This document shows positions 35,122-43,726 of a DNA stretch of 64,000 nt, one piece after another; within the stretch, counting starts at the first letter, position 1; every line of letters starts with the position of its first letter. The position numbers and the translations under genes were made by a program. The notes below the pieces were generated by a model that was not told the DNA's origin, did no database searches, and saw nothing but the letters and a program-made list of their open reading frames with translations. This DNA is from Pseudomonas promysalinigenes (lineage in GTDB: Bacteria > Pseudomonadota > Gammaproteobacteria > Pseudomonadales > Pseudomonadaceae). The stretch is from the NCBI RefSeq assembly GCF_014269025.2, contig NZ_CP077094.1, forward strand, positions 3,100,001-3,164,000, in the 5' to 3' direction.

Positions 35122-35242
35122 CACTAAGAAACAGCCTGCAACGCCACTTCCGAGCGCGGCTTAATTCTGCGCGTCTGCCACTTATAAAATTCATAAACGA
35201 TGTATCTCGGCCGGCCTTGCCGCGCCCCAGAGAGAGGGATCT

Positions 35243-36550
35243 ATGCACATCAGTATCTTTGGACTTGGCTATGTTGGCGCGGTCTGCGCGGGGTGCCTAT
35301 CGGCCCGCGGCCATCATGTGCTGGGGGTCGATATCTCCCCGGCAAAAATCGAACTGATCAACCAGGGCAAGTCGCCCATTGTCGAACCCGGCCTGGAACA
35401 ACTGCTGCAAGAGGGCGTGAACAATGGCCGGCTGCGCGGAACAACCGATGTGCAAGGGGCCATTCTTGCCACAGATATGTCGCTGCTGTGCGTCGGCACC
35501 CCGAGCAAGAAGAACGGTGATCTGGACCTGGTGTACATGGAAGCGGTGTGTCGGGAAATCGGCACGGCGCTGCGCGACAAAGCTAGCCGCCACACCGTGG
35601 TAGTGCGCAGCACCGTACTGCCAGGCACCGTCAAGAATGTGGTGGTGCCCATTCTGGAGGAGTTTTCGGGCAAGCGAGCTGGCGTCGATTTCGGCGTAGC
35701 GGTCAACCCGGAATTCCTGCGCGAAAGTACCGCGATCAAAGATTATGACTTCCCGGCCATGACGGTAATCGGGGAACTGGACAGCCAATCGGGCGATCTG
35801 CTCGAGTCGCTGTACAAGGAGCTCGATGCACCGGTGATCCGCAAGACCATCGAAGTGGCCGAGATGATCAAGTACACCTGCAACGTTTGGCACGCCGCCA
35901 AAGTCACTTTTGCCAACGAGATCGGCAACATTGCCAAGGCTGCCGGCGTCGACGGCCGCGAGGTGATGGATGTGGTCTGCCAGGACCACAAGCTCAACCT
36001 GTCGCGCTATTACCTGCGCCCAGGGTTCGCCTTTGGTGGCTCGTGCCTGCCCAAGGATGTGCGTGCCCTGACCTACCGCGCCGCCAGCCTGGACGTGAAG
36101 GCGCCGCTGCTCGATTCGCTGATGGCCAGTAACGCTTCGCAGGTGCAGAACGCCTTCGACCTCATCGAACGCCAGGACAAACGCAAGATCGCCCTGTTGG
36201 GCCTGGCGTTCAAGGCCGGCACCGATGACCTGCGGGAAAGCCCATTGGTGGAACTGGCCGAGCGCCTGATCGGCAAGGGCTACCAATTGCACATTTTCGA
36301 CGAGAACGTCGAGTACGCCCGGGTGCATGGCGCAAACAAGGAGTACATCGAAGCGAAGATCCCCCACGTTTCGTCGCTGCTGCACGGCAACTTGCAGCAG
36401 GTGATCGAGGAAGCCGAGGTGATCGTGCTGGGTAACAACGACCCACGCTTTGCCAGCGTGCTGCAAGCCGGCCACGGCAAACAGGTGATCGATCTGGTGG
36501 GCTTCATGCCTGGCCTGAGCGACAGCCAAACCCAGGGCATCTGCTGGTAA
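35243..36550 (+). CDS. algD: GDP-mannose 6-dehydrogenase, AlgD homologue of the second alginate-like cluster
   Basis: 435 residues starting MHISIFGLGYVGAVCAGCL behind AGAGAGGGA. It oxidises GDP-mannose to GDP-mannuronate with two NAD+, the committed step of alginate-type synthesis. The NAD-binding GxGYVG, the catalytic-cysteine segment GFAFGGSCLPKDVRALTYRA and SPIVEPGL are intact. Compared with P. aeruginosa AlgD as I remember it, the match is high along the whole length, much higher than for the other proteins of this operon. First gene of eleven on one strand; the supply of GDP-mannose must come from elsewhere because no algA follows. The equivalent in the P. alkylphenolica epm cluster would be epmD. 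Confidence 0.93.
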   Translation: MHISIFGLGYVGAVCAGCLSARGHHVLGVDISPAKIELINQGKSPIVEPGLEQLLQEGVNNGRLRGTTDVQGAILATDMSLLCVGTPSKKNGDLDLVYMEAVCREIGTALRDKASRHTVVVRSTVLPGTVKNVVVPILEEFSGKRAGVDFGVAVNPEFLRESTAIKDYDFPAMTVIGELDSQSGDLLESLYKELDAPVIRKTIEVAEMIKYTCNVWHAAKVTFANEIGNIAKAAGVDGREVMDVVCQDHKLNLSRYYLRPGFAFGGSCLPKDVRALTYRAASLDVKAPLLDSLMASNASQVQNAFDLIERQDKRKIALLGLAFKAGTDDLRESPLVELAERLIGKGYQLHIFDENVEYARVHGANKEYIEAKIPHVSSLLHGNLQQVIEEAEVIVLGNNDPRFASVLQAGHGKQVIDLVGFMPGLSDSQTQGICW

Positions 36551-36641
36551 CCACCCCAGCACCCACCCTGCTCCACCCGCCACAGGGTCACCCCTGGGCG
36601 GTGTGGCGCGCGGCCACCGGCAAAACAGGAGTCAAGGCGAC

Positions 36642-38171
36642 ATGGATCGACAGCACCCACCCTTCGTAGCACCCGGCTACCTGCGCGCAGGCGCCAGCTT
36701 CTTCGGCTGGGCGTGCCTGGCCGGGCTGATTGCGCTGGCGTCGGAGATGGTCGCCCCGCAGTATCTGGACCCAAACCACCACCTGTTCATCTTCATCATC
36801 GGCACGCTGGGGATGTGGCGCTATGGAAACGCCGTCGTTCACTACGTGCGCGGCATGTATTTCCTGCATTGGCAATTTCCAAGGCTGCGCCGCCGGGTGG
36901 AGCGCCTGGGCGATGCGGCGCTGCCCTCGCACATGTTCATGGTGGTAACCAGCTTTCGCATTCCCACCATGACCACTTTCAAGGTCTACCAGTCGGTGTT
37001 CCAGGAGGTGCAACGGCTGAAAGTGCCCTGCACGGTGATCGCTTCGATCGTCGAGAAAGGCGACGAAAACTTCATCAAGGACATCATGCGCAATGAGGTC
37101 AAGAACCGCGACGACATCAAGTTGGTGATCGTCCGCGCCCGCGGCACCGGCAAGCGTGACGGCCTGGCCCATGCCTTCAGGGCGTTGTCGCGGCAGATGC
37201 CGCTCAGTGATGCCGTGGTAGGCGTGGTCGACGGCGACACCATGATGCTGCCCGGCTGTGTCGAGCGGGCAGTCAAGCTGTTCGCCGTGCTGCCGGACGT
37301 TGGCGGCTTGACCACCAACGAGTTCTGCGAAGTCGAGGGCAGCCGATGGATGCGCCAATGGCACTCGATGCGGTTCGTGCAACGCCACATCAACATGTGC
37401 TCGATGGCGCTATCACACCGGGTGCTGACGTTGACCGGGCGGCTGTCGTTCTTCCGCGCTGAAGTGATGACTGACCCCGAGTTCATCCGCGATGTCGAGG
37501 CCGACTTTCTAGAGCACTGGCGGCTCGGTCGCTTCCAGTTCCTCACCGGTGACGATAAGTCGAGCTGGCTGAGCCTGATGCGCGCCGGCTGGAACACTTT
37601 CTACGTGCCCGACAGCCACACCCTGACCGTCGAGCATCCACCCAGCGACAGCTTCTTCATCGCTACGCGGCAATTGATGTTCCGTTGGTACGGCAACTCG
37701 CTGCGCCAGAACTTTCGCGCCACGGCCCTGCTCGGCCGCGCGCGCCTTGGGCTGTTCACCCTGTACGTGCTGCTCGACCAGCGGGTGTCGATGTGGACCT
37801 GCCTGATGGGGCTGACCGCCTCGGTGGTGGCCGGTGTGGCGTTCGGCATCCAGTACCTGTTGGTGTACCTGTTCTGGGTGCTGATCTCGCGCAGCCTGGT
37901 GACCGTGCTGTTCGTGTTCGCCGGGCACCCGGTGAGCCCGATGTACCCCTTCGTCCTTTATTACAACCAGATCGTCGGTTCGCTGATGAAGGTCTACGCG
38001 ATGTTCCACATGGACCAGCAAAGCTGGACGCGGCAAAAGACCACTCTGGCCACTGGCAGCGTCGACTTCGATGCCAGCCTCAACCGCTGGTCCTCGAAGG
38101 CGATGCTGTGCTCGTCGGTCGCCATCTTCTTCGGGGTCATCACCGTTCTTCTAGAACTCTCGCAACGTTAA
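36642..38171 (+). CDS. alg8: Mannuronan polymerase, Alg8-like glycosyltransferase
   Basis: 509 residues from the ATG at 36642; an upstream start at 36603 is not supported by an RBS. It is an inner-membrane family 2 glycosyltransferase: two N-terminal membrane segments, a cytoplasmic catalytic domain with VVDGDT (DxD-type), LTGDDKSSW and RWYGN, then several C-terminal membrane helices. The segment FCEVEGSRWMRQWHSMRFVQRHINMCSMAL is closely alike in Alg8 when split at its centre. By eye only about half of the residues match P. aeruginosa Alg8, which marks it as a divergent paralogue. It should polymerise mannuronate together with the Alg44-like partner encoded next. Confidence 0.9.
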   Translation: MDRQHPPFVAPGYLRAGASFFGWACLAGLIALASEMVAPQYLDPNHHLFIFIIGTLGMWRYGNAVVHYVRGMYFLHWQFPRLRRRVERLGDAALPSHMFMVVTSFRIPTMTTFKVYQSVFQEVQRLKVPCTVIASIVEKGDENFIKDIMRNEVKNRDDIKLVIVRARGTGKRDGLAHAFRALSRQMPLSDAVVGVVDGDTMMLPGCVERAVKLFAVLPDVGGLTTNEFCEVEGSRWMRQWHSMRFVQRHINMCSMALSHRVLTLTGRLSFFRAEVMTDPEFIRDVEADFLEHWRLGRFQFLTGDDKSSWLSLMRAGWNTFYVPDSHTLTVEHPPSDSFFIATRQLMFRWYGNSLRQNFRATALLGRARLGLFTLYVLLDQRVSMWTCLMGLTASVVAGVAFGIQYLLVYLFWVLISRSLVTVLFVFAGHPVSPMYPFVLYYNQIVGSLMKVYAMFHMDQQSWTRQKTTLATGSVDFDASLNRWSSKAMLCSSVAIFFGVITVLLELSQR

Positions 38172-38187
38172 GGAAAGGCGCCTGCAT

Positions 38188-39351
38188 ATGAGTACCACGA
38201 ACATCCCCGCGGCCCCGGGCAAAACAGCGGCCAACATCGTCCACGAAGCGGTCGACGAGCGCCAGTATGTGCGCACGCGCATGAACGCCCGCGTGCGCCT
38301 GTGCAGTGCCGGCCAGGCGCCGTTCGAGGTAGCCCTGCAGGATATTTCCCTGGGCGGCCTGGGCCTGAGCCACGACGCCCCCCTGAAGATCGGCGCGTTG
38401 TATGACGCCTCCATACGCCTGCGCCTGAACCAGATCGACCTGAACATCGACAGCAAGATCCGTATCGTCTCGCAGCGTGGCAGCGAGGTGGGCGCGCAGT
38501 TCGTCGACCTTGATGCGCAGAAGCGCGACATTCTGCGCTACCTGATCAGCGCCTACATGTCTGGAGAAATCGCTGATATCAATGGCCTGTTCACGGTCAT
38601 GCAGCGCGAGAACTACATCAAGGAACGCAAGCACAAGTACGCCAGCGCCCGCACCCCAGGAGCTCGCCTGAAGGCGTTGACGGGCACGCTGTTGTACACC
38701 GCCGCTGGCATCGCCGCACTGGCCTTCGTTGGTTACAAAGGCTACCTGCTGTTCTTCCGCATCCCAGCGCTGCAGGCGCAAGTGGCGACCAACGCCCAGG
38801 TCATCAGCATGCCCGACAATGGCTATGTGAAATACCTGCTGCCTGCCGGTGCCACCGAGGTGCACGCCGGGCAGCCGCTGGCCAGCATTTCTACACAGCT
38901 GGCCACCAGCTTCACCAGCCCTGCCGACATGAAGGCTGTGGCCGACCTGTCGCCGGGTGACCTGCAAACCCTGCTCGGCCGTGCCACCATCGAGACGGTG
39001 ATCAACAGCCCCTGCGATTGCCAGGTCTACTACCCAAGCCCGCGGGTGGATGGTTACGGCTACAAGGAGGCGCCACTGATGCACTTGCTGCCCAAGGCGC
39101 AAGGCATGTTTGTGCGCGCCAATCTGCCGTTCGACAAGCTCGCCGATATCGAGCGGGTTAAGTCGGTGGACATGCAGGTGTTCGGCCTTGACCAGCACTA
39201 CAGCGGCAAGGTGGTCGACGCGCGTGTCGATGAGGCCAACCGCAATCTGGCACTGACAATCGAGCCTGACAGCCCGCTGCCGGCCGATGCCTACCAGAAA
39301 GCGGTGGCGGTCGACCTGTTCCTGGGCCTGCCGTTTGGCGCTGCGCGCTAA
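38188..39351 (+). CDS. alg44: Alg44-like PilZ/c-di-GMP-binding polymerase subunit
   Basis: 387 residues. The N-terminal cytoplasmic PilZ domain retains both c-di-GMP motifs: Arg31-x3-Arg35 (RMNAR) and Asp52-x-Ser54-x2-Gly57 (DISLGG). One membrane helix follows at about 166-190, then a periplasmic HlyD-like part (NAQVISMPDNGYVKYLLPAG) as in Alg44. It should activate the Alg8-like polymerase on c-di-GMP binding and contact the periplasmic export complex. RBS AAGGAAAGG upstream; it begins 16 bases after alg8. Confidence 0.9.
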   Translation: MSTTNIPAAPGKTAANIVHEAVDERQYVRTRMNARVRLCSAGQAPFEVALQDISLGGLGLSHDAPLKIGALYDASIRLRLNQIDLNIDSKIRIVSQRGSEVGAQFVDLDAQKRDILRYLISAYMSGEIADINGLFTVMQRENYIKERKHKYASARTPGARLKALTGTLLYTAAGIAALAFVGYKGYLLFFRIPALQAQVATNAQVISMPDNGYVKYLLPAGATEVHAGQPLASISTQLATSFTSPADMKAVADLSPGDLQTLLGRATIETVINSPCDCQVYYPSPRVDGYGYKEAPLMHLLPKAQGMFVRANLPFDKLADIERVKSVDMQVFGLDQHYSGKVVDARVDEANRNLALTIEPDSPLPADAYQKAVAVDLFLGLPFGAAR

Positions 39352-39372
39352 ACCGCCAAGGACGATGACGCC

Positions 39373-40824
39373 ATGACCGTGAACATGCCCCCCCGCCTGC
39401 TGCTGGCCAGCCTGGCCCTGGCCTGCGCCAGCACGGCCAGCGCCGGGCAGAGCCTGGAGCAGATCCGCTACACGCTATACAAGGACCCATCGGCAGAGGT
39501 CACTGGCGATCTGCGTCAACTGGCTGAGCGTGGCGATCTGGCCAGCACCTTGCTGCTTGGCGATGTACTGGCCGCACGGCCAGACTCCAGTCCCGCAGAA
39601 GTGGTGGCGTTGTATCAGAAGGCTTTCGCCGATGGCCGTGGCATGGTCCCGGCGCTGGCTTCGCTGGCTCGCCTGATCGACCGCACTCCACACCTGCGCG
39701 AAGCGCAGCGCACATGGATGACCCAGGCACTGACGCGCTACCCGGCCAACCTCGACCCGCGTAACACCAGCACCACGCTGGAAGTGTTTCTGACCTATCC
39801 CGAGCTCGTCGAACCTGCTCAGGCCGCACAACTGTTGGCGCTGTACGAACAGGCCTGCCTGCTCAACTGCCGCCCGGAGCTCTACCATGCCGTGTTGGCC
39901 GAACGCCAAGGCCGGCGCAGCGAAGCCGAACGCTGGTACCGCCAGGCGGTCAAGGTGGATGCCCGCGCCATCGACCGCTACTACGCCTTTCTCGGCGAGC
40001 AGCAGGACCGCTTGTTCCCAGCATTCGCCGACCAACTGGAGCCGGAACGCGAGCAGTTGCCGGTGGAGAACATCCACCGCATCGCCGCCTTGCTCGACAG
40101 CATTGCCAGCGTGCAGCGTGCCGAACAGGATGCCGACCGCTATGAGAGCCAGAACAGCACAGCCGGTGCCGAAAAGCTGCCGCCGACACCCGAGCAACTG
40201 GCTCGCGAAAAGGCTCAGCAAGACGCCTTGGACCTGGCTACCGCCCGCGTTCAACGCTGGCGAGACGTAGCGGTGGCCCGCGGATACGTACCAGCGATGG
40301 TATCGAAGGCCAACTACATGATCTCCAACCCGACCGAGCACAACGCCGAGGAAACCCAGGCGCTGATCGATCAGGTGCGCCCGCGCGATCCGACGCGGGC
40401 CAAGGCCTTGCAAGCTCAGTTCTACATGGTCAACAACTGGCTGACCATGGACCCGGACAAGGCCCGCGCATTGATCGAAGAACTGCGTGCCAGTGGTTAC
40501 CCCGGTGCCGGCTTGCTGCTGGGTGAGTACTACAGCAAGGGGGTCGAGGACCAACCTGACCAGGAAAAGGCCCTGGCGCTGTTCCAGGCCGAAGCCAACA
40601 AAGGCAACACCGCTGCCTGGTACCGCATGGCCACCCTGCACGCCTACGGCCGCGCGCTGTGTCACGACCCAGTCAAAGCCTACACCTATGCCCGCGTAGC
40701 GCTGGACCTGGGCGAGCGCAGCGCCAAAAGCCTGGTCAGGCGCCTGGAAAAAACCCTGCCCAAGGATGACATCGAGCGCGCCATGGCCGCTCGCAACGGG
40801 CTATTCAAGGAGGCCACCCTGTGA
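39373..40824 (+). CDS. algK: AlgK-like TPR/Sel1-repeat periplasmic protein
   Basis: 483 residues with an N-terminal signal (LLLASLALACASTASAG). The Cys in LALAC is a possible lipidation site, but the preceding residues are not an ideal lipobox. The body is made of helical Sel1/TPR-type repeats (GDLASTLLLGDVLAARP, GYPGAGLLLGEYYSKGVEDQ, GNTAAWYRMATLHAYGRA). In alginate systems AlgK guides the AlgE porin and the polymer through the periplasm. Its last codons overlap the GTG start of the algE homologue by four bases. Sequence similarity to canonical AlgK is low, so identification leans on repeats and position. Confidence 0.82.
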   Translation: MTVNMPPRLLLASLALACASTASAGQSLEQIRYTLYKDPSAEVTGDLRQLAERGDLASTLLLGDVLAARPDSSPAEVVALYQKAFADGRGMVPALASLARLIDRTPHLREAQRTWMTQALTRYPANLDPRNTSTTLEVFLTYPELVEPAQAAQLLALYEQACLLNCRPELYHAVLAERQGRRSEAERWYRQAVKVDARAIDRYYAFLGEQQDRLFPAFADQLEPEREQLPVENIHRIAALLDSIASVQRAEQDADRYESQNSTAGAEKLPPTPEQLAREKAQQDALDLATARVQRWRDVAVARGYVPAMVSKANYMISNPTEHNAEETQALIDQVRPRDPTRAKALQAQFYMVNNWLTMDPDKARALIEELRASGYPGAGLLLGEYYSKGVEDQPDQEKALALFQAEANKGNTAAWYRMATLHAYGRALCHDPVKAYTYARVALDLGERSAKSLVRRLEKTLPKDDIERAMAARNGLFKEATL

Positions 40825-42275
40825 AAGCGCACCACCCCCTGTTTGGCGCCTTGCTCGTCCTGGCGAGCGTGCCGGCGTGCTTTGCCGCCGAAGAAATCAC
40901 CGGCCCTGAAGCGGACAGCAACGAGCCGGTACGCGTCGTAGCCGCCGATGGCAGCGAACCTGTGATCACCTCCGAAGTGTTCAACAAGCTCACCGTGCAA
41001 ACCGGCTATGGCCCGCAAGACTCCCAAGTCGGCAGCGACCGGGAAATGTTCTATAGCCTGCGCTACGAACCGTCGTTCGCTTGGTACTCACCGGAAAAGC
41101 GCTGGGCGAAATGGATGGTCTACGGCCGCCTGTGGCTGAACTACGACTCCAGCCAGTCGAGCAACCTGACCCTTGAGGCGACCAACAGCAGCAAACGCGA
41201 GCAGCCCGAAGGCTGGTATGCCGAAATGCGCGAGCTGTACGTCAAGCGCAACCTGATCGGTGACGACCCGCGCTTTTCAGCCTCATTTGGCCGCCAGCGT
41301 TTCTTCGATGACTATGGCATCTGGTGGGATGACAGCCTGGAGTCGCTGCGTTTGAACTTCCAGGACACCTTCTCCGAAGCGTTCTTCGCCGTTGGCCAGA
41401 AGTTCTACAACTACAACACCGACGTCAACCAGTTGCCCGACAGTGAGGAGCGCACGACCTACCTGATGGGCCAATACGCCTATCGCTGGAGCCAGAACAA
41501 CCAGGTTGGCGTGCGCTTGATGCACGAGAACGACCACAGCGGGCACGACGCCGACGACCGCTACGACTTCAAGGGCATGCGCTACGGGTTGTTCTTCAAG
41601 GGCGACAACTTGCCTTACCCAGTGCTCAGTGACTACCACCTGGAACTGGCGGCGCTGGACGGCAAAATGGACAACACCAATGGCAACGGCGTCACCACCA
41701 CCGGCCACAGCAGCAAAGGCTGGGCAGTGCTCGGCGAAGTCGGCAAGCGCTTCGACAGCCTGGCCTGGACGCCACGCCTGGCCCTGCGCGGCGGCCTGAC
41801 CGACAAACCCAGCGATGAAAACGATGGCTTTCGCCTGAACGCGATCCAGTCCGACCGCATCACCCGTACTGGCTCCTACAGCACCCGCCTGACCAGTTCG
41901 TTCGTCGCCCTGGACCTGCGCAACCTGAGCTACTACGGCTTCGCCGTGGAAACCCGCCCCACCCCACGCAGCGCGCTGGACCTGCGGGTTACCCAACTGC
42001 AACTGCGCGACCCCGACGGCACCCTACCGATCCGCATGAACGGCGACCAGCGCACGCAGCGTAACCGCGCCATCAGCCAAGGTACCCAGGGCAACGGGCG
42101 CAACGTCGGGCAAATGATCGACCTCAACTACTACTGGAAGATGTTTCCGGTGGCTATCGATGGCAAACACCTGGACGTCAACGCGCTGGTCAGCGCCAGT
42201 TACCTCAATGCCGGCAGTGCATTGGAAACCGGCGATGACTACCAGTTGAGCGTCGGTGTGGTGATCAGTTACTAA
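40821..42275 (+). CDS. algE: AlgE-like outer-membrane polysaccharide export porin
   Basis: 484 residues, the family length (about 490), starting at a GTG with AAGGAGG upstream. It has a signal peptide (LLVLASVPACFA) and a beta-barrel rich in alternating aromatic/charged strands; GWYAEMRELYVKRNLIGDDPRFSASFGRQRF is recognisably AlgE-like in its first and last parts, as is FDDYGIWWDD. It ends in an aromatic-rich strand with final Tyr (VGVVISY). It should carry the polymer across the outer membrane through an arginine-lined pore. Confidence 0.88.
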   Translation: MKAHHPLFGALLVLASVPACFAAEEITGPEADSNEPVRVVAADGSEPVITSEVFNKLTVQTGYGPQDSQVGSDREMFYSLRYEPSFAWYSPEKRWAKWMVYGRLWLNYDSSQSSNLTLEATNSSKREQPEGWYAEMRELYVKRNLIGDDPRFSASFGRQRFFDDYGIWWDDSLESLRLNFQDTFSEAFFAVGQKFYNYNTDVNQLPDSEERTTYLMGQYAYRWSQNNQVGVRLMHENDHSGHDADDRYDFKGMRYGLFFKGDNLPYPVLSDYHLELAALDGKMDNTNGNGVTTTGHSSKGWAVLGEVGKRFDSLAWTPRLALRGGLTDKPSDENDGFRLNAIQSDRITRTGSYSTRLTSSFVALDLRNLSYYGFAVETRPTPRSALDLRVTQLQLRDPDGTLPIRMNGDQRTQRNRAISQGTQGNGRNVGQMIDLNYYWKMFPVAIDGKHLDVNALVSASYLNAGSALETGDDYQLSVGVVISY

Positions 42276-42289
42276 GGAAGGGCCGTGCC

Positions 42290-43717
42290 ATGATCTTCGC
42301 CTCCAATGTGTTCCTGTTCCTCTACCTGCCGCTGTTCCTGGCCGTGTACTTCCTGGCCAAAGCGCAGTGGCGGTCAACGGTGATCGTCGCCGCCAGCTAC
42401 ATCTTCTATGCCTGGTGGCGGCCAGACTTCCTGCTGTTGTTCGTCGGTATCACCTACTGGAACTACTGGTTCGGCCTGCGTATCAAGGCACGCCTGGATG
42501 CCGGCGACAAACCCATGGCTCTGCGCCTTCTGTGGATCGGTGTGGCCGGCAACCTGTCGACCCTGGGCTATTTCAAATACGCCAATTTCGGCGCCGAAGT
42601 ACTGGCCATGCTGCTCGCACCGCTGGGCATCAATACCTGGACGCTGGAGAACATCTTCCTGCCACTGGGCATTTCCTTTTACGTGTTCCATGCCCTTAGC
42701 TACATCGTCGACATCTACCGCAAGGACGCTACACCCACACGCAACTTCATCGACTTCGCCGCCTTCGTCGCGCTGTTCCCGCACCTGGTGGCCGGGCCAA
42801 TTCTGCGCTACAGCCAGCTGGCGCCACAGCTGCGCGAGCGCACCCACTCGCTGGAGCTGTTTTCGCTGGGGGTTTGCCGTTTCATGCTCGGCTTCATCAT
42901 GAAGGTGTTGATCGCCGACCGCCTGGCACCGATCAACGTGCTGTTCGTCAGCGAAGGTACGCTGCAGTTCAGCGACGCCTGGTTCGGCCTGGTGATCTCG
43001 ACGCTGCAGCTGTATTTCGACTTCGCCGGCTACAGCCACATGGCCTTGGGCCTGGCACTGATGATGGGCTTTCGCTTCCCGGAGAACTTCAACCAGCCCT
43101 ACGTGGCGCAGAGCATCACCGAGTTCTGGGCACGCTGGCACATGACCCTGGCGCATTTTTTGCGCGACTACGTGTACATGCCGCTGGTGCGTAAACGGGT
43201 GGCCGGTGCAATGCCGGCGCTGATCTGGACCATGCTGCTGTCGGGCCTGTGGCACGGCGCGAGCTTCGCCTTCATCTGCTGGGGCCTGTTCTTTGGCGTT
43301 GGCATGGTGCTGGAGCGCAAGTTCAACCTGGCGACCAAGGTTGGCGCGCCTTACAAGCTCGGCCGACACCTGCGCACCGGCCTGCTGATCCTGTTGAGCA
43401 TGCCGCTGTTCTTCACCATGGACCTGCGCCACAGCATCGATATCTACAAGGCGTTGTTCGGCTTCAACGGCTTCGGCTCGCTGGAGCTGTATGTGCTGGG
43501 TGCCTCGAAGATGGCCATGGCCTTCGCTCTGGTGGCGCTGGCCTGGCTGCTGCTGGCCGGCATCAATAATTTGCGCTTCTACGCCGGCAACAAGGAAGGC
43601 TACTTCATGCGCCATGTCGGCGCGTTGCACAGCGTGCTGCTGTGGGGGGGCTTCCTGCTGGCCCTGAGCAGCCTGGCAGCCAACTCGTTCTCACCCTTTC
43701 TGTATTTTCAGTTCTAG
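42290..43717 (+). CDS. algI: AlgI-like membrane-bound O-acyltransferase (MBOAT)
   Basis: 475 residues with about 11-12 membrane helices. MBOAT hallmarks are present: MIFASNVFLFLYLPLFL at the start, FLPLGISFYVFHALSY, LYFDFAGYSHMALGL, SITEFWARWHMTLAHFLRDY and the catalytic-His motif SGLWHGASFAFI. It moves acetyl groups from a cytoplasmic donor to the periplasm for addition to mannuronate. In the canonical alginate operon algI follows algL; here it comes straight after algE. RBS AAGGAAGG upstream. Many MBOAT proteins serve other polymers, but the neighbours fix this one. Confidence 0.9.
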   Translation: MIFASNVFLFLYLPLFLAVYFLAKAQWRSTVIVAASYIFYAWWRPDFLLLFVGITYWNYWFGLRIKARLDAGDKPMALRLLWIGVAGNLSTLGYFKYANFGAEVLAMLLAPLGINTWTLENIFLPLGISFYVFHALSYIVDIYRKDATPTRNFIDFAAFVALFPHLVAGPILRYSQLAPQLRERTHSLELFSLGVCRFMLGFIMKVLIADRLAPINVLFVSEGTLQFSDAWFGLVISTLQLYFDFAGYSHMALGLALMMGFRFPENFNQPYVAQSITEFWARWHMTLAHFLRDYVYMPLVRKRVAGAMPALIWTMLLSGLWHGASFAFICWGLFFGVGMVLERKFNLATKVGAPYKLGRHLRTGLLILLSMPLFFTMDLRHSIDIYKALFGFNGFGSLELYVLGASKMAMAFALVALAWLLLAGINNLRFYAGNKEGYFMRHVGALHSVLLWGGFLLALSSLAANSFSPFLYFQF

Positions 43718-43726
43718 GAGAACGCC

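Larger units (their letters stand above)
34732..35242. promoter_or_regulatory. AT-rich regulatory region between XRE gene and the alginate-like operon
   Basis: 511 bases without a gene. From about 34970 to 35120 the DNA is very AT-rich in a GC-rich genome, a typical target for MvaT/H-NS-type silencers. It holds the operator-like motif at 34941-34961, an inverted repeat at 35030-35056 and another at 35108-35121. TATAAA at about 35183 could be a -10. I see no clear AlgU (GAACTT...TCTGA) or sigma-54 promoter of the kind that drives canonical algD. Confidence 0.55.

Noticed and set aside
35297..36583. 428-residue minus-strand frame opposite algD
   Set aside because: Antisense shadow of a highly conserved gene; the composition (His/Gln-rich) is typical for the reverse frame of GC-rich coding DNA.
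42374..43630. 418-residue minus-strand frame opposite algI
   Set aside because: Shadow of the MBOAT gene, very rich in Gln/His, no motif.
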